DNA of 64,000 bases from Wohlfahrtiimonas chitiniclastica DSM 18708 (GCF_000375345.1 NZ_AQXD01000003.1:186001-250000), one strand, 5' to 3'; positions 1 through 9,189 are shown, counted from the stretch's first letter. Program-made: numbers and translations. Notes: generated by a model not told the origin, from the sequence alone.

Positions 1-2
1 TG

Positions 3-896
3 CTCAACAGTGAACGCGCCGGCAACAACACAGTGCAGCTCACCTATTTAAGTGGTGGATTCAGTTGGCGTGCGGATTACACAGCAACGCTGTCACCGGA
101 TGAAACCTTTGTGGATCTCTCAGGACTCATCACATTAAACAATCAAAGCGGCACCAGCTTTAAAAATGCCCATCTACAATTGGTGGCCGGTGACATCCAT
201 CAAGTGCAACAAAACATGGTGCGCCCAATGTATAAATCTGCCATGCCTGTTGCCATGATGGAGATGGACACGATGCCCGAAAGCGAAGCATTCAGTGATT
301 ATCATCTCTATAAAATCCCCTTTAAAACGGACTTAAACAACCAGCAAACCAAGCAAGTGGCGCTGTTAAATGCCAGCCACGTGCCCGTACAAAAAACGTA
401 TCAATTCAATCAATATTTTGATGCCACCACCGCTGAAGGACAAAACTTAAAAGCGAGCATCCTTTACCGCTTTAAAAACAGCCAAGAGAACCATTTAGGC
501 ATGCCTTTGCCTAAAGGCATCCTCCGCATGTATAAAAATGATCAATCTGGCAATGCATTGTTAGTGGGCGAAGACAGCATTCAGCACACGGCAGAAAATG
601 AGGTGTTTAAAGTGGCCACGGGACAAGCTTTTGATGTCTCTTTAACGAAAAAACGCACCAAGGTCACCAAGATTAGTAAAGAGACCACGCAATACAGCTA
701 TGAAGTGGTGTTTAACAATGCCAAAGATGAAGCCGTGACCGTCGATTACAGCGATTTTATTCCCTTTAATACTTGGCAAGTGACAGCATCATCCATCGCC
801 GTGACAACGCAAGGCAGTGATCAAGCAAATTGGCAGATCATTGTGCCTGCAAAAGCACAACAAGCCCTCACCTATACATTGCAAGTGACGCAATAG
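3..896 (+). CDS. DUF4139 domain protein, C-terminal part (5' cut by window edge)
   Basis: The frame is open from base 3 to the TAG-type stop at 896, so this is the C-terminal ~297 residues of a longer protein whose start lies outside the window. The visible part is beta-rich, with YLSGGFSWRADY near its start and ending in a VPAKAQQALTYTLQV segment. This pattern fits the DUF4139 family, whose members are usually secreted or envelope proteins of unknown function. The N-terminal domain and any signal peptide cannot be seen. Family assignment is by sequence feel; function unknown. The ppk1 gene follows 49 bp downstream on the same strand. Confidence 0.7.
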   Translation, partial: LNSERAGNNTVQLTYLSGGFSWRADYTATLSPDETFVDLSGLITLNNQSGTSFKNAHLQLVAGDIHQVQQNMVRPMYKSAMPVAMMEMDTMPESEAFSDYHLYKIPFKTDLNNQQTKQVALLNASHVPVQKTYQFNQYFDATTAEGQNLKASILYRFKNSQENHLGMPLPKGILRMYKNDQSGNALLVGEDSIQHTAENEVFKVATGQAFDVSLTKKRTKVTKISKETTQYSYEVVFNNAKDEAVTVDYSDFIPFNTWQVTASSIAVTTQGSDQANWQIIVPAKAQQALTYTLQVTQ

Positions 897-945
897 GTCA
901 GTTATTATAATGCGTTGTTCTTTAACTCATCATAAGTAGGTCGTT

Positions 946-3027
946 GTGGATACTTCTCTTAGCATGCTCACACCGCATTCTGTGCCGCTCATCAATCGGG
1001 AGCGCTCGATTCTTGCATTCCAAGAACGCGTGCTTGCACAAGCGAAAAATCCACAACTGCCGCTGTTAGAACGCTTAAAATTCATCGCCATTGTGGCCTC
1101 AAACATTGATGAATTTTTTGAAGTGCGCATGGCAAACATGCAAGAGCAGATTCAATCAGGGCTTGACCGCGTGGAGAATCAATCGGCGCACGAATGGCGC
1201 TTAAGTATTCAGCAATATGCCCTTTACATCACCAAAGAGCAACATCGACTCTTTTTTGATGATTTACTGCCCTTATTGGCGCATGAGCACATTACCTTGC
1301 TTGATGAAAATCAGTGGAGCGATGCACAACATGAATGGCTGTATCATCTATTCATGCAAAACATGCTGCCTGTGTTTACACCCATTGCCTTGGATTTGGC
1401 GCATCCGTTTCCACACATCACCAATAAATCCTTAAATTTCATTGTGGATCTCAAAGGCGTGGATGCTTATGGCCGCAACATTGACACTGCCATTTTGCCC
1501 ATTCCTGAGAATTTACCCCACATCATTGAGCTACCCTCCGAAGATGGCAGCACGCAATTGACCACCATCCAATCTGTGATGGCGGCATTTGTGTCGGACA
1601 TTTTTCCAGGGCTTGAGATCCTTGGGCTCTATCAATTCAGAGCCACCCGCAACAGCCATTTATACATTGATAAAGAAGAGCTGACCAATTTACATCAAGC
1701 GCTGCGTGGTGAGTTGAAACAGCGCGGCTTTGGGCATGCGGTGCGTTTAGAGATTGATGACAGTTGCCCGACTCACTTAAAGCACCTGTTGCTCAAAGAA
1801 TTTGGTTTAGCCCCCGAAGATCTCTATGCACTGCCCCATTATTTTGATTTTTCCCAAATCTATAATGTGCTCGATTACATTGATAAAAAACCACATTTAG
1901 TCTTTGAGCCCATTGAGCGCCACATCCCTGATCGTTGGGAAAAGCGCCGCGATGCTTTTAGCGAAATTGATCGCCAAGACATCTTGCTCCATCATCCTTA
2001 TGATCGATTTTTACCGGTGGTGGATTTTTTACGCGAAGCGTCTGAAGATCCTGATGTGCGCGTCATTCGCATGACAGTGTATCGCACAGGCGATGATTCT
2101 GAATTGATGGAATTATTGGTACGCGCCGCTCGCCTTGGTAAAGAGGTCAATGTGGTGGTGGAATTGATGGCGCGTTTTGATGAAGCCACCAATTTATCGT
2201 GGGCATCGCGCTTAGAAGAAGCCGGCGTTAAAATTGTCTATGGCGTGTTTGGTTATAAAACGCATGCAAAAATGCTCCTTGTGATCCGTGAACAGAAAAA
2301 TCATAAAGGCGAAAATTATCTGCGCCGTTATGCGCACGTAGGCACGGGCAATTATCATCAAGGCAATGCGCGCTTATACACTGATTTCAGCTTATTGACC
2401 TCAAATAAAGAGATCACGGCAAGCATCTCGGAGATTTTTTTAAACCTCTCGAGCCTTGCGAAAATCCCGAAACTCAAAACCGTATGGCAATCGCCTTTTA
2501 ACTTCATTGATCGTTTATTAGAAGAGATCGAATTTGAGATGAATGAAGTCAAAGCCGGCCGCAAAGGGCGCATTGTGGCACGCATGAATGCGTTGATGGA
2601 ACCGATTGTCATCACTGCCCTTTACAATGCCTCTCAAGTGGGCGTTGAAATTGATCTGATTGTACGTGGTGCTTGCGCCTTAAAACCTGGCATTCCTGGG
2701 CTTTCTGAAAACATTCGCGTGCGCTCCATTGTCGGGCGCTTTTTAGAGCATTCACGCGTGTATTACTTTTATCATGGCGGCAAAGATCACACTTATATTT
2801 CAAGTGCAGATTGGATGAATCGCAATTTCTTTCGTCGCATAGAGATTGCGGTGCCCATTTTTGATAAAGTGATTCGTGAACAATTAATTGAAGAAGGGTT
2901 ATTGTGGTGCTTAGAGGATCAAAGTGCCTGGTGTTTAGAGGGTGAAACCGGTCACTACCATCAAGCCGTCACCATTGATCCACAAACCTCATTACAACAT
3001 CGTTTGATACAAAAACGTCTACGTTAG
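946..3027 (+). CDS. ppk1: Polyphosphate kinase 1
   Basis: A 693-residue PPK1 that makes long-chain polyphosphate from ATP gamma-phosphate, reversibly, at the inner membrane. The N-terminal segment has the family pattern (INRERSILAFQERVLAQA, then SNIDEFFEVRMANM). The two phospholipase-D-like domains carry the catalytic histidines: His440 in KTHAKM (autophosphorylated His, E. coli His435) and His602 in LEHSR (E. coli His592). The HVGTGNYH motif follows. Length is normal. The start is GTG at 946 with a weak AGG upstream; ATG at 964 is an alternative. The transporter gene begins 8 bp after the stop, so the two are probably cotranscribed. No exopolyphosphatase (ppx) gene is adjacent, unlike E. coli. 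Confidence 0.96.
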   Translation: MDTSLSMLTPHSVPLINRERSILAFQERVLAQAKNPQLPLLERLKFIAIVASNIDEFFEVRMANMQEQIQSGLDRVENQSAHEWRLSIQQYALYITKEQHRLFFDDLLPLLAHEHITLLDENQWSDAQHEWLYHLFMQNMLPVFTPIALDLAHPFPHITNKSLNFIVDLKGVDAYGRNIDTAILPIPENLPHIIELPSEDGSTQLTTIQSVMAAFVSDIFPGLEILGLYQFRATRNSHLYIDKEELTNLHQALRGELKQRGFGHAVRLEIDDSCPTHLKHLLLKEFGLAPEDLYALPHYFDFSQIYNVLDYIDKKPHLVFEPIERHIPDRWEKRRDAFSEIDRQDILLHHPYDRFLPVVDFLREASEDPDVRVIRMTVYRTGDDSELMELLVRAARLGKEVNVVVELMARFDEATNLSWASRLEEAGVKIVYGVFGYKTHAKMLLVIREQKNHKGENYLRRYAHVGTGNYHQGNARLYTDFSLLTSNKEITASISEIFLNLSSLAKIPKLKTVWQSPFNFIDRLLEEIEFEMNEVKAGRKGRIVARMNALMEPIVITALYNASQVGVEIDLIVRGACALKPGIPGLSENIRVRSIVGRFLEHSRVYYFYHGGKDHTYISSADWMNRNFFRRIEIAVPIFDKVIREQLIEEGLLWCLEDQSAWCLEGETGHYHQAVTIDPQTSLQHRLIQKRLR

Positions 3028-3035
3028 GATTTGCG

Positions 3036-4841
3036 ATGCTCAATTATCTCCATGTACAGCTTATTCCCTATTTGACCAATGATCAGTTGGCCGCTTTGAC
3101 GGTGCTCATTTTGGCATTTTTAGCCTTTTTATCCGGGCGCATTCGTTATGATTTTGTGGCCCTTGGTGCTCTGCTCGCACTCGTTATTTTGGGCATTGTG
3201 CAAATTCCGGATGCTTTTAAAGGCTTTAGCCATCCTGCGGTGATTTCTGTTGCATCTGTTTTGGTGCTCAGTCTCGCCATTGGTAAAACGGGCATCACCT
3301 ATCATTTATCAAAGCGATTGAGTTATTTTTCAAGCAGCCCATCGATGCTGATTCTGACATTGGCTGGGCTTGTGGCATTTTTCTCTGCCTTTATGAATGA
3401 CGTTGGTGCCCTTGCCCTCATCATGCCAATTGCCATTCAGCTGTGTCAGCGCTATGACATTTCACCAGCTAAGGTATTGATGCCCATGGCGTTTGCCTCC
3501 CTGTTAGGCGGTACAATTACCGTGATCGGGACGCCGCCTAACCTCATTGTCTCAAACTATCGTGAATCCATCGGGTTAAAAGCCTTTAGCATGTTTGACT
3601 TTGCGCCCACAGGCATCGTGATCACCATTGTGGGGCTCATCTATTTAGCTGCATTTGGCTGGCGATTGATTCCCAATCGCCGCTCAGAAAGCGCCCACAA
3701 TAAATTCACCACGGATAATTATCTCCTCGAAGCCAAAGTGGAACAAGGCAATAAAATTGCCGATCAAACGGTGGCGGATTTAGAGGAAATCTCTGAAAAT
3801 ACCGTCAAAGTGGTGGTGATCATTCGTGGTGCGCGCCGCATCATCGCCCCAAGCCAAGAAGAGTTGATTCGCGCCAATGATACTTTATTGCTTGAAGGGC
3901 AACCTGAAGAACTCAAGCAATTAGAGTTATTAACAGGGCTCAATCTCACACGCAGCAGCGCCAATAAAAACATTCCCCACGATAAATTAGAAGTGCTTGA
4001 AGTGGTGATCAACCCTGGTTCGCGCATGGCGGATCACACCTTATCTGATCTTCAGTTTAGAGAAAAATATGGCCTCAATGTCATTGGTGTTGCCCGTCAA
4101 GGTGAAAACATCCGTAAGCGCTTTAGCCGCATCACATTAAAAGTGGGCGATGTGCTGTTAGTGCAAGGTCATGCCGATGAATTGCCAGACACCTTGCGTT
4201 ATTTAGGCTGCTTTCCGCTCGCTGAACGCGACATTAGCCTCAAAGCCTCTTACCGCTTAATGCCAACTTTGCTCATCTTCACAGCTTCCATCATTTTGGT
4301 GGCCACACAAACATTGCCACCACAAATCAGCTTTCCATTGGCGGTCTTTTTATTGGTGATCTTTAAGCTTTTACCCATTCGCGATGTGTACCGCAGCCAA
4401 GAAGGTCCTTTAATCATGTTATTAGGCTGTTTCATTACAGTGGGCGCTGCCCTTCAACAAACGGGCGCCACAGAAATCTTGGCCGCAAAATTGGTGGGTT
4501 TGATTGGTGATCTACCAGACATTTTCATTTTAGGTGCCATTTTGGTCATCACCTTAGCGATGACGGACATCATCAACAACTCAGCCGCCGCAATGATCAT
4601 GTGTCCGATTGCCTATGGCGTTTCTCAACAGCTTGGCCACAATCCCGATGCTTATTTGATGGGCATTGCCATTGCGAGCTCCTGCACCTTCAATACACCG
4701 ATTGGCCATCATTCAAACACCTTAGTGATGGGGCCTGCCGGTTATCAATTTGGTGATTATTGGCGTGTTGGCTTAATTTTAGATATATTAATTCTTATCA
4801 CCGTTACACCAACATTATTGTGGGTGTGGCCGCTTTCGTAA
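3036..4841 (+). CDS. SLC13-family (DASS) anion transporter with two TrkA-C domains
   Basis: 601 residues with many membrane segments in two blocks (about 15-215 and 405-600) separated by a soluble middle of ~180 residues. The middle holds two RCK_C/TrkA-C-like repeats (around KVVVIIRGARRIIAPSQEEL and LNVIGVARQGENIRKRFS). The transmembrane halves show the SLC13 hairpin signatures, including TVIGTPPNLIVSNY in the first half and SSCTFNTPIGHHSNTLV in the second. Members of this two-domain type carry sulfate, citrate, dicarboxylates or other anions, usually with sodium; the substrate cannot be read from sequence. It follows ppk1 by 8 bp. The soluble TrkA-C pair probably has a regulatory ligand-binding role (inference). 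Confidence 0.88.
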   Translation: MLNYLHVQLIPYLTNDQLAALTVLILAFLAFLSGRIRYDFVALGALLALVILGIVQIPDAFKGFSHPAVISVASVLVLSLAIGKTGITYHLSKRLSYFSSSPSMLILTLAGLVAFFSAFMNDVGALALIMPIAIQLCQRYDISPAKVLMPMAFASLLGGTITVIGTPPNLIVSNYRESIGLKAFSMFDFAPTGIVITIVGLIYLAAFGWRLIPNRRSESAHNKFTTDNYLLEAKVEQGNKIADQTVADLEEISENTVKVVVIIRGARRIIAPSQEELIRANDTLLLEGQPEELKQLELLTGLNLTRSSANKNIPHDKLEVLEVVINPGSRMADHTLSDLQFREKYGLNVIGVARQGENIRKRFSRITLKVGDVLLVQGHADELPDTLRYLGCFPLAERDISLKASYRLMPTLLIFTASIILVATQTLPPQISFPLAVFLLVIFKLLPIRDVYRSQEGPLIMLLGCFITVGAALQQTGATEILAAKLVGLIGDLPDIFILGAILVITLAMTDIINNSAAAMIMCPIAYGVSQQLGHNPDAYLMGIAIASSCTFNTPIGHHSNTLVMGPAGYQFGDYWRVGLILDILILITVTPTLLWVWPLS

Positions 4842-4874
4842 AATCTCACGATGTTTATTAATAAGGAAATCGAT

Positions 4875-6077
4875 ATGAGCGTTTTCAATGATGTTGTATT
4901 GGCACCGGATGATCCTATTTTAGGATTGGTGGAAAAATTCAAACAAGATCCACGCGAGGATAAAATTAACCTCACCATCGGTATTTATGCCGATGAAAAT
5001 GGAAAAGTGCCAGTGCTTAATGTGGTGAAAAAAGCCCAAGCGGCGCTTTTTGCAGAAGAAAAACCACACATCTATTTGCCAATGCATGGTTTACAAACGT
5101 ATAACTTATCTGTTCAGCGTTTGTTGTTTCAAGAGCATCATTCTGTGATTGCAGAAAACCGCTTAGCCACTGTGCAAACATTAGGTGGCACCGGTGCATT
5201 AAAAGTGGGCGCAGATTTCTTAAGCCAATTGTTTAAAGATAAATTGCCAACCGTGCATGTGTCTGACCCAACGTGGGACAATCACAAAGCCATCTTTAAA
5301 GGGGCAGGTTTTACGGTTAAAGCTTACCCTTATTTTGATGAAGCCACAGGCGGCGTGAATTTTGAAGCCATGGTGGATTACTGCAAAACATTGCCAAAAA
5401 ATGACATCTTAATTTTACATGCATGTTGCCATAACCCAACCGGTGCGGACTTAAATGAAGCACAGTGGACAGCGCTTACCCAGCTCATTAAAGAAAAAGA
5501 GTTGATTCCATTTTTAGATATGGCATATCAAGGTTTTGCCAAAGGCGTTGAAGAAGATGCCAAAGCGATCCACATCATGACCAATGCAGGTTTACCTGTA
5601 TTGATCGCCAACTCATTTTCTAAATCCTTCTCCTTATATGGCGAGCGCGTCGGTGCATTGTCTGTGGTGACCACATCGAGTGATGAACAAGTGCGCGTCA
5701 CCTCACAATTGAAAAAAATGGTGCGTGCAAACTACTCATCCCCACCTGCATTTGGTGCGGCAATCGTGGGTCACGTATTGAGCAATCCGACCCTTCGCCA
5801 AGAATGGTTTGATGAACTGAGCGAAATGCGCCAACGCATTCACGCCATGCGTGAAAAATTTGTGGCACTGCTCAATCAAGGTCAAACGAAAAAAGATTTC
5901 AGCTTCATTAAAGCCCAACAAGGCATGTTCAGCTATTCAGGCTTAACAAAAGCACAAGCAGAAAAGCTGCGCAGTGAAGAAGGTCTATACATCTTAGATA
6001 CGGGCAGAATTTGTATTGCCGCCTTAAACGAGTATAATATAACATTAGCAGCGCATGCTATTATCAAAGTTTTATAA
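4875..6077 (+). CDS. tyrB: Aromatic-amino-acid / aspartate aminotransferase (PLP fold type I)
   Basis: A 400-residue class I aminotransferase of the AspC/TyrB subfamily. It transfers amino groups between Tyr, Phe or Asp and 2-oxoglutarate in the cytosol. The N-terminal LAPDDPILGLVEKFKQDPR motif is typical. HNPTGADL and FLDMAYQGF are the PLP-phosphate and pyridine regions, and Lys250 in NSFSKSFSLYGERVG is the Schiff-base lysine. RICIAALNEYN near the end holds the substrate-carboxylate arginine. I chose ATG 4875, preceded by AAGGAA at 7 bp, over the longer open frame from 4851. TyrB versus AspC specificity cannot be settled here, so the symbol is tentative. Confidence 0.9.
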   Translation: MSVFNDVVLAPDDPILGLVEKFKQDPREDKINLTIGIYADENGKVPVLNVVKKAQAALFAEEKPHIYLPMHGLQTYNLSVQRLLFQEHHSVIAENRLATVQTLGGTGALKVGADFLSQLFKDKLPTVHVSDPTWDNHKAIFKGAGFTVKAYPYFDEATGGVNFEAMVDYCKTLPKNDILILHACCHNPTGADLNEAQWTALTQLIKEKELIPFLDMAYQGFAKGVEEDAKAIHIMTNAGLPVLIANSFSKSFSLYGERVGALSVVTTSSDEQVRVTSQLKKMVRANYSSPPAFGAAIVGHVLSNPTLRQEWFDELSEMRQRIHAMREKFVALLNQGQTKKDFSFIKAQQGMFSYSGLTKAQAEKLRSEEGLYILDTGRICIAALNEYNITLAAHAIIKVL

Positions 6078-6102
6078 CGCTTATGGCATCGGAGGATGTA
6101 TG

Positions 6103-6198
6103 ATGAAATTTATTGAAAACCAATTACCTCTTACCATTATTTGGACGCTATGTATTGTTGGTTATATCGCTGTTTTTTCTGTAGTTTTCTTCAGCTAA
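6103..6198 (+). CDS. 31-residue single-span membrane peptide
   Basis: A small gene too short for routine calling. The frame runs ATG 6103 to TAA 6198, with an overlapping ATG at 6100, preceded by a strong GGAGG at 6091-6095 (7 bp from ATG 6103). The peptide begins MKFIENQLPLT, followed by one hydrophobic stretch of about 20 residues rich in I, V, F and Y. It looks like a single transmembrane helix with a short polar N-terminus. It lies 25 bp after the aminotransferase stop and just before a rho-independent terminator, so it would be the last gene of that transcript. I do not recognise a family. The RBS, spacing and terminator support real translation, but conservation was not tested. Confidence 0.6.
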   Translation: MKFIENQLPLTIIWTLCIVGYIAVFSVVFFS

Positions 6199-6220
6199 GA
6201 CAGATGTAGTGACACAGAGA

Positions 6221-6248
6221 AAAGTGCTTGTTGGCACTTTTTTCTTTT
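6221..6248 (+). terminator. Rho-independent terminator after aminotransferase and small peptide
   Basis: Perfect 7-bp stem AAAGTGC / GCACTTT (6221-6227, 6234-6240) with a 6-nt loop, followed by a T-rich run to 6248. It ends the transcript 23 bp after the small membrane peptide and just ahead of birA. Confidence 0.85.
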
Positions 6249-6267
6249 ATTGACTGTAGAAAAATTT

Positions 6268-7227
6268 ATGTCCCCACTTGCAAAAGAACTCTTTTACTTG
6301 CTTCAAACCGGCGAATTACACAGTGGCGAAGCCTTAGCGCAGCGCTTTAATGTGACGCGCCAAGCCATTTGGAAAGCCATCAATGAGCTCAAAAGTAGCC
6401 ACCTTGTTGAAACCATTGGCCGACAAGGTTATAAAGCGCGTTTTCCCTACATTCCTTTAAATCGTGATGCGATTTTAAGCCGCTTGCCTTCTGGCACCAT
6501 TGACGATGTCATTGTGCTGTTAGATGTCGGTTCCACCAATGAAGAGATTGCAAAATTACCCCTCAATCAATCACTGGTGATGGTCAGCGAGATGCAATCG
6601 CAAGGTCGCGGTCGCAATGGCAAAGTGTGGATTTCCCCTTTAGCGCGCAATCTCTATTTTTCGATGCGCATCCAATTTAAAGCGCAAGCCCTTGCCAATC
6701 TCACAAGCTTTAGCCCTGCACTTGGCATTCAATTGGTGGAATATTTACAGCGCCAAAATGTGCCCGCGAAAATCAAATGGCCGAATGACATTTGGGTCGA
6801 TGGCGCAAAATTGGCGGGAATTTTGATCGAAACGCACGCAAGATCAGAGCACGATGTGGAGATGATCATTGGCATTGGCCTCAATAACTTACCGCTTGCC
6901 GATGACAGCGTGACACAAAATCGCCCCACTTCCATTTATGAAGTGCTTGGTCACTCTTTAGACCGCAACCAAATTATTGTTGATTTTATTGAGATCATCT
7001 CTAAACTCAGAGATGATTATGAGTCCTTCAATGTGCCCAATATCGTTGAGCAATGGAACCACAACAGCGCCCTGTATCATCAAAAAGTGCGCCTGTTCTC
7101 TCCACTGCGCGAAATTATTGGGACAGAAGTGGGCATTGCAGATAACGGTGCGCTTCTGATTCAACATGAAGATGATACTGTTTCGCACTATTTTTCCGGA
7201 GAGCTTTCGCTGCGTGCCTATGCCTAA
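6268..7227 (+). CDS. birA: Bifunctional biotin operon repressor / biotin-protein ligase
   Basis: 319 residues, close to E. coli BirA (321). An N-terminal winged helix (about 1-65, with ALAQRFNVTRQAIWKAINEL as the recognition helix) is followed by the ligase domain. The ligase has STNEE, QGRGRNGKVWISP (biotinyl-AMP loop, GRGRxG) and KWPNDIW, with a catalytic lysine in KLAGILIE. It makes biotinyl-5'-AMP, biotinylates acetyl-CoA carboxylase, and represses biotin genes. I prefer ATG 6268 over TTG 6250; neither has a strong ribosome-binding site. The terminator upstream implies its own promoter. The last 8 bp overlap coaX, the common birA-coaX arrangement. No biotin biosynthesis genes are nearby. 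Confidence 0.94.
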   Translation: MSPLAKELFYLLQTGELHSGEALAQRFNVTRQAIWKAINELKSSHLVETIGRQGYKARFPYIPLNRDAILSRLPSGTIDDVIVLLDVGSTNEEIAKLPLNQSLVMVSEMQSQGRGRNGKVWISPLARNLYFSMRIQFKAQALANLTSFSPALGIQLVEYLQRQNVPAKIKWPNDIWVDGAKLAGILIETHARSEHDVEMIIGIGLNNLPLADDSVTQNRPTSIYEVLGHSLDRNQIIVDFIEIISKLRDDYESFNVPNIVEQWNHNSALYHQKVRLFSPLREIIGTEVGIADNGALLIQHEDDTVSHYFSGELSLRAYA

Positions 7228-7963
7228 ATTTCTGTTTGATTGTGGTAACACTTGCATTAAATTCGCCTTATATGACGAGGCAAATGGGTTATCGGATCAT
7301 CAATTTTTAGATTATGCGGCGCTGCCGACGTTCATTCCGCAGCTTTTTGAGGCGTATCCTAAGCCAGACAACATTAAAATTGCTTCCGTCACACAAAAAG
7401 AGCGCCTGCATCTGCTTGTGGAAATTCTCAAAGAGAATACGGATTTAGAGCCTGTGATTGCAACATCACAAGCCTCTGCCCTTGGCGTTACGAATACTTA
7501 TTATGAGCCGAAAGCACTTGGCGTGGATCGTTGGTTGGCTCTCATTGCCGCTTGGGATCTCTATCATCAATCTTCTTTGGTGATAGATTTGGGCACAGCG
7601 CTTACGGTTGATCATTTAACCGCAGAAGGGGAATTTGAAGGTGGCATGATTTTGCCTGGCATTAAATCCCTGCGCGATGCCCTCATTAAAGATACGGCGA
7701 TTCGCGACATTACAGATTTACCCTACACCAGTGAATTAGGGCACAATACAAGCTTATGCATCTCTTCAGGCATTCATTACGCGATTGTCGGCTCAGTGCT
7801 CGCGCTGTATCAAACATTGCCGCACATTGAAGCCATTGTATTATCCGGTGGCCGCGCAGAATGGCTTAAATCCATTCTGACGCCTGTATTGCCACCAAAT
7901 ACGCAGTTTTATGTCCATAAGCACTTAGTGCTCGAAGGTTTAGTGCGCTTTGAAGAGGCGTGA
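7220..7963 (+). CDS. coaX: Type III pantothenate kinase
   Basis: 247 residues. It phosphorylates pantothenate in the first step of coenzyme A synthesis; type III enzymes are ASKHA-fold, need a monovalent cation and resist CoA feedback. Motifs: DCGNT at residues 6-10 (phosphate loop), GVDRW, VIDLGTALTVD and GGMILPGIKSLRDAL. ATG 7220 overlaps the birA stop by 8 bp; the longer frame from 7166 adds only a birA-shadow segment before MPKFLFDCGNT. Translation is probably coupled to birA. Its TGA (7961-7963) directly abuts the stop of the opposing DUF1294 gene inside the palindrome TGATCA. Confidence 0.94.
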   Translation: MPKFLFDCGNTCIKFALYDEANGLSDHQFLDYAALPTFIPQLFEAYPKPDNIKIASVTQKERLHLLVEILKENTDLEPVIATSQASALGVTNTYYEPKALGVDRWLALIAAWDLYHQSSLVIDLGTALTVDHLTAEGEFEGGMILPGIKSLRDALIKDTAIRDITDLPYTSELGHNTSLCISSGIHYAIVGSVLALYQTLPHIEAIVLSGGRAEWLKSILTPVLPPNTQFYVHKHLVLEGLVRFEEA

Positions 7964-8560
7964 TCACTTCGCCCATTCAATGGTGCCATTAGGCATCGAA
8001 AATTCATAACCTTGCGCTGGTTGTTTTTCCCACACACGTAAATTGTCAGGCAAATTGAGATTCACAAACTCCACGATGGTTTGAATGCCTTGCATTTTAA
8101 AGAATAAAACGTCTGACCAAAACAGTAAATGCAATGTCACAATGCCCCAAAATACCACTTGATAACTCACCTTGCGAGTTTTATGGCGATAAAACCATTG
8201 CGCCCAAAATGCTGTCACCCAACCACCGAATAACTCAAAAAGGTGTAGCGTGTTTTCTGCCACGCGCCATTGTTCTGTACGGGCTGCTTTCTTATCTTTT
8301 GCGTATAAAATCAGCGTAATGACGCTCGCAACGCCATACACAATCGGTAACCATGTGATGCCATACTGAACATAAAAGGTGTAAACGCCCGCACTTGTCA
8401 CGGTCAATGCGCACAGATAATAAATCATTTTTAATGCATTGCTCAACAAGCGTTTAGGCTTTACTGGTGGCGAAGCGCGTCTATTTTGCCCATAAGTTGC
8501 GCGATTTGAGCGTTGATTGTATGGTCTTCTATTTGTGTGGTTTGATGGTTCGTTTCTCAT
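7964..8560 (-). CDS. DUF1294 membrane protein with basic N-terminal extension
   Basis: 198 residues. The first ~40 are hydrophilic and rich in Arg, Asn and Gln. Hydrophobic segments follow (about 44-65, 68-85 and 130-150). The DUF1294 signature YAKDKKAAR...RVAENTLHLFELFGGWVTAFWAQWFYRHKTRKVSYQ is recognisable around residues 84-133 (shown here only in part). Many DUF1294 proteins carry an N-terminal cold-shock domain; this one has no CSD motif, only the basic tail. Function unknown. It runs tail-to-tail against coaX with no spacer. Confidence 0.78.
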   Translation of the reverse strand: MRNEPSNHTNRRPYNQRSNRATYGQNRRASPPVKPKRLLSNALKMIYYLCALTVTSAGVYTFYVQYGITWLPIVYGVASVITLILYAKDKKAARTEQWRVAENTLHLFELFGGWVTAFWAQWFYRHKTRKVSYQVVFWGIVTLHLLFWSDVLFFKMQGIQTIVEFVNLNLPDNLRVWEKQPAQGYEFSMPNGTIEWAK

Positions 8561-8627
8561 AGTTTGTGCATGATTGTTAGAATTTTAAACGCACCACTAT
8601 ACCATTGACGCCGTTTTTTGCATAAAT

Positions 8628-8637
8628 TTGCTATGAT
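8628..8637 (+). promoter_or_regulatory. Extended -10 promoter for the Slp-like gene
   Basis: TG at 8629-8630, one base, then TATGAT at 8632-8637: an extended -10 element 36 bp upstream of the Slp-like ATG. No good -35 at the right distance, which extended -10 promoters tolerate. Confidence 0.4.
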
Positions 8638-8673
8638 GGAATTCTCTCATGAATTGATTCATAAGGTGACAGC

Positions 8674-9189
8674 ATGAAAAAATATTGGCTCATCGCAACC
8701 CTGTTACTCTTACAAGGCTGTGCTTCAAATTTCTTAGTCAATCAAGCAAATGCAAGCAACGCACTGCGTTATGAGGCGATCGCTGATCTCCCGAAAAAAG
8801 AGGTGATCGGACAAATGGCTTATCTTGGCGGGCAGATCGTCACCATTGATCGTGCTAAGCGACAAATTGAGCTTGTGGCACGGCACATCAATGCTTCAGG
8901 TTACCCAGAAGCCGGCACCAATCAACAAAATGCACGCATTTTTGTGAACATTCCAATGTCTGTGCAAATCAACTTTTATGATCTCACCATTGGTGATCGC
9001 TTAGCAGCACTTGGCCCTGTCAAAGAAGTGCAATCACTAGACATTGCCGGCAACCCGATGACAATTGTCGAGATGACCGCCGATGATTACCGCACATGGA
9101 CCAATCAACGCTTTGAGCCTTGGGATGATGATCCTTGGCTTTGGGGTCCACGTTTTGGGCCGCGCTATTATCGCCCTTGGTACAACTAA
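8674..9189 (+). CDS. slp: Slp-family outer-membrane lipoprotein
   Basis: 171 residues with a lipoprotein signal peptide (MKKYWLIATLLLLQGC, lipobox L-L-Q-G-C, lipidated Cys16). The body has the Slp/YeaY pattern: GQMAYLGGQIVTIDRAKRQIELVAR matches the conserved GG-I block. The C-terminus is unusual, rich in W, P, R and Y (PWDDDPWLWGPRFGPRYYRPW). E. coli Slp is a starvation- and acid-induced lipoprotein of unknown mechanism. ATG 8674 has AAGGTGAC upstream. The stop overlaps the convergent priA stop by a few bases (9186-9189). Confidence 0.78.
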   Translation: MKKYWLIATLLLLQGCASNFLVNQANASNALRYEAIADLPKKEVIGQMAYLGGQIVTIDRAKRQIELVARHINASGYPEAGTNQQNARIFVNIPMSVQINFYDLTIGDRLAALGPVKEVQSLDIAGNPMTIVEMTADDYRTWTNQRFEPWDDDPWLWGPRFGPRYYRPWYN

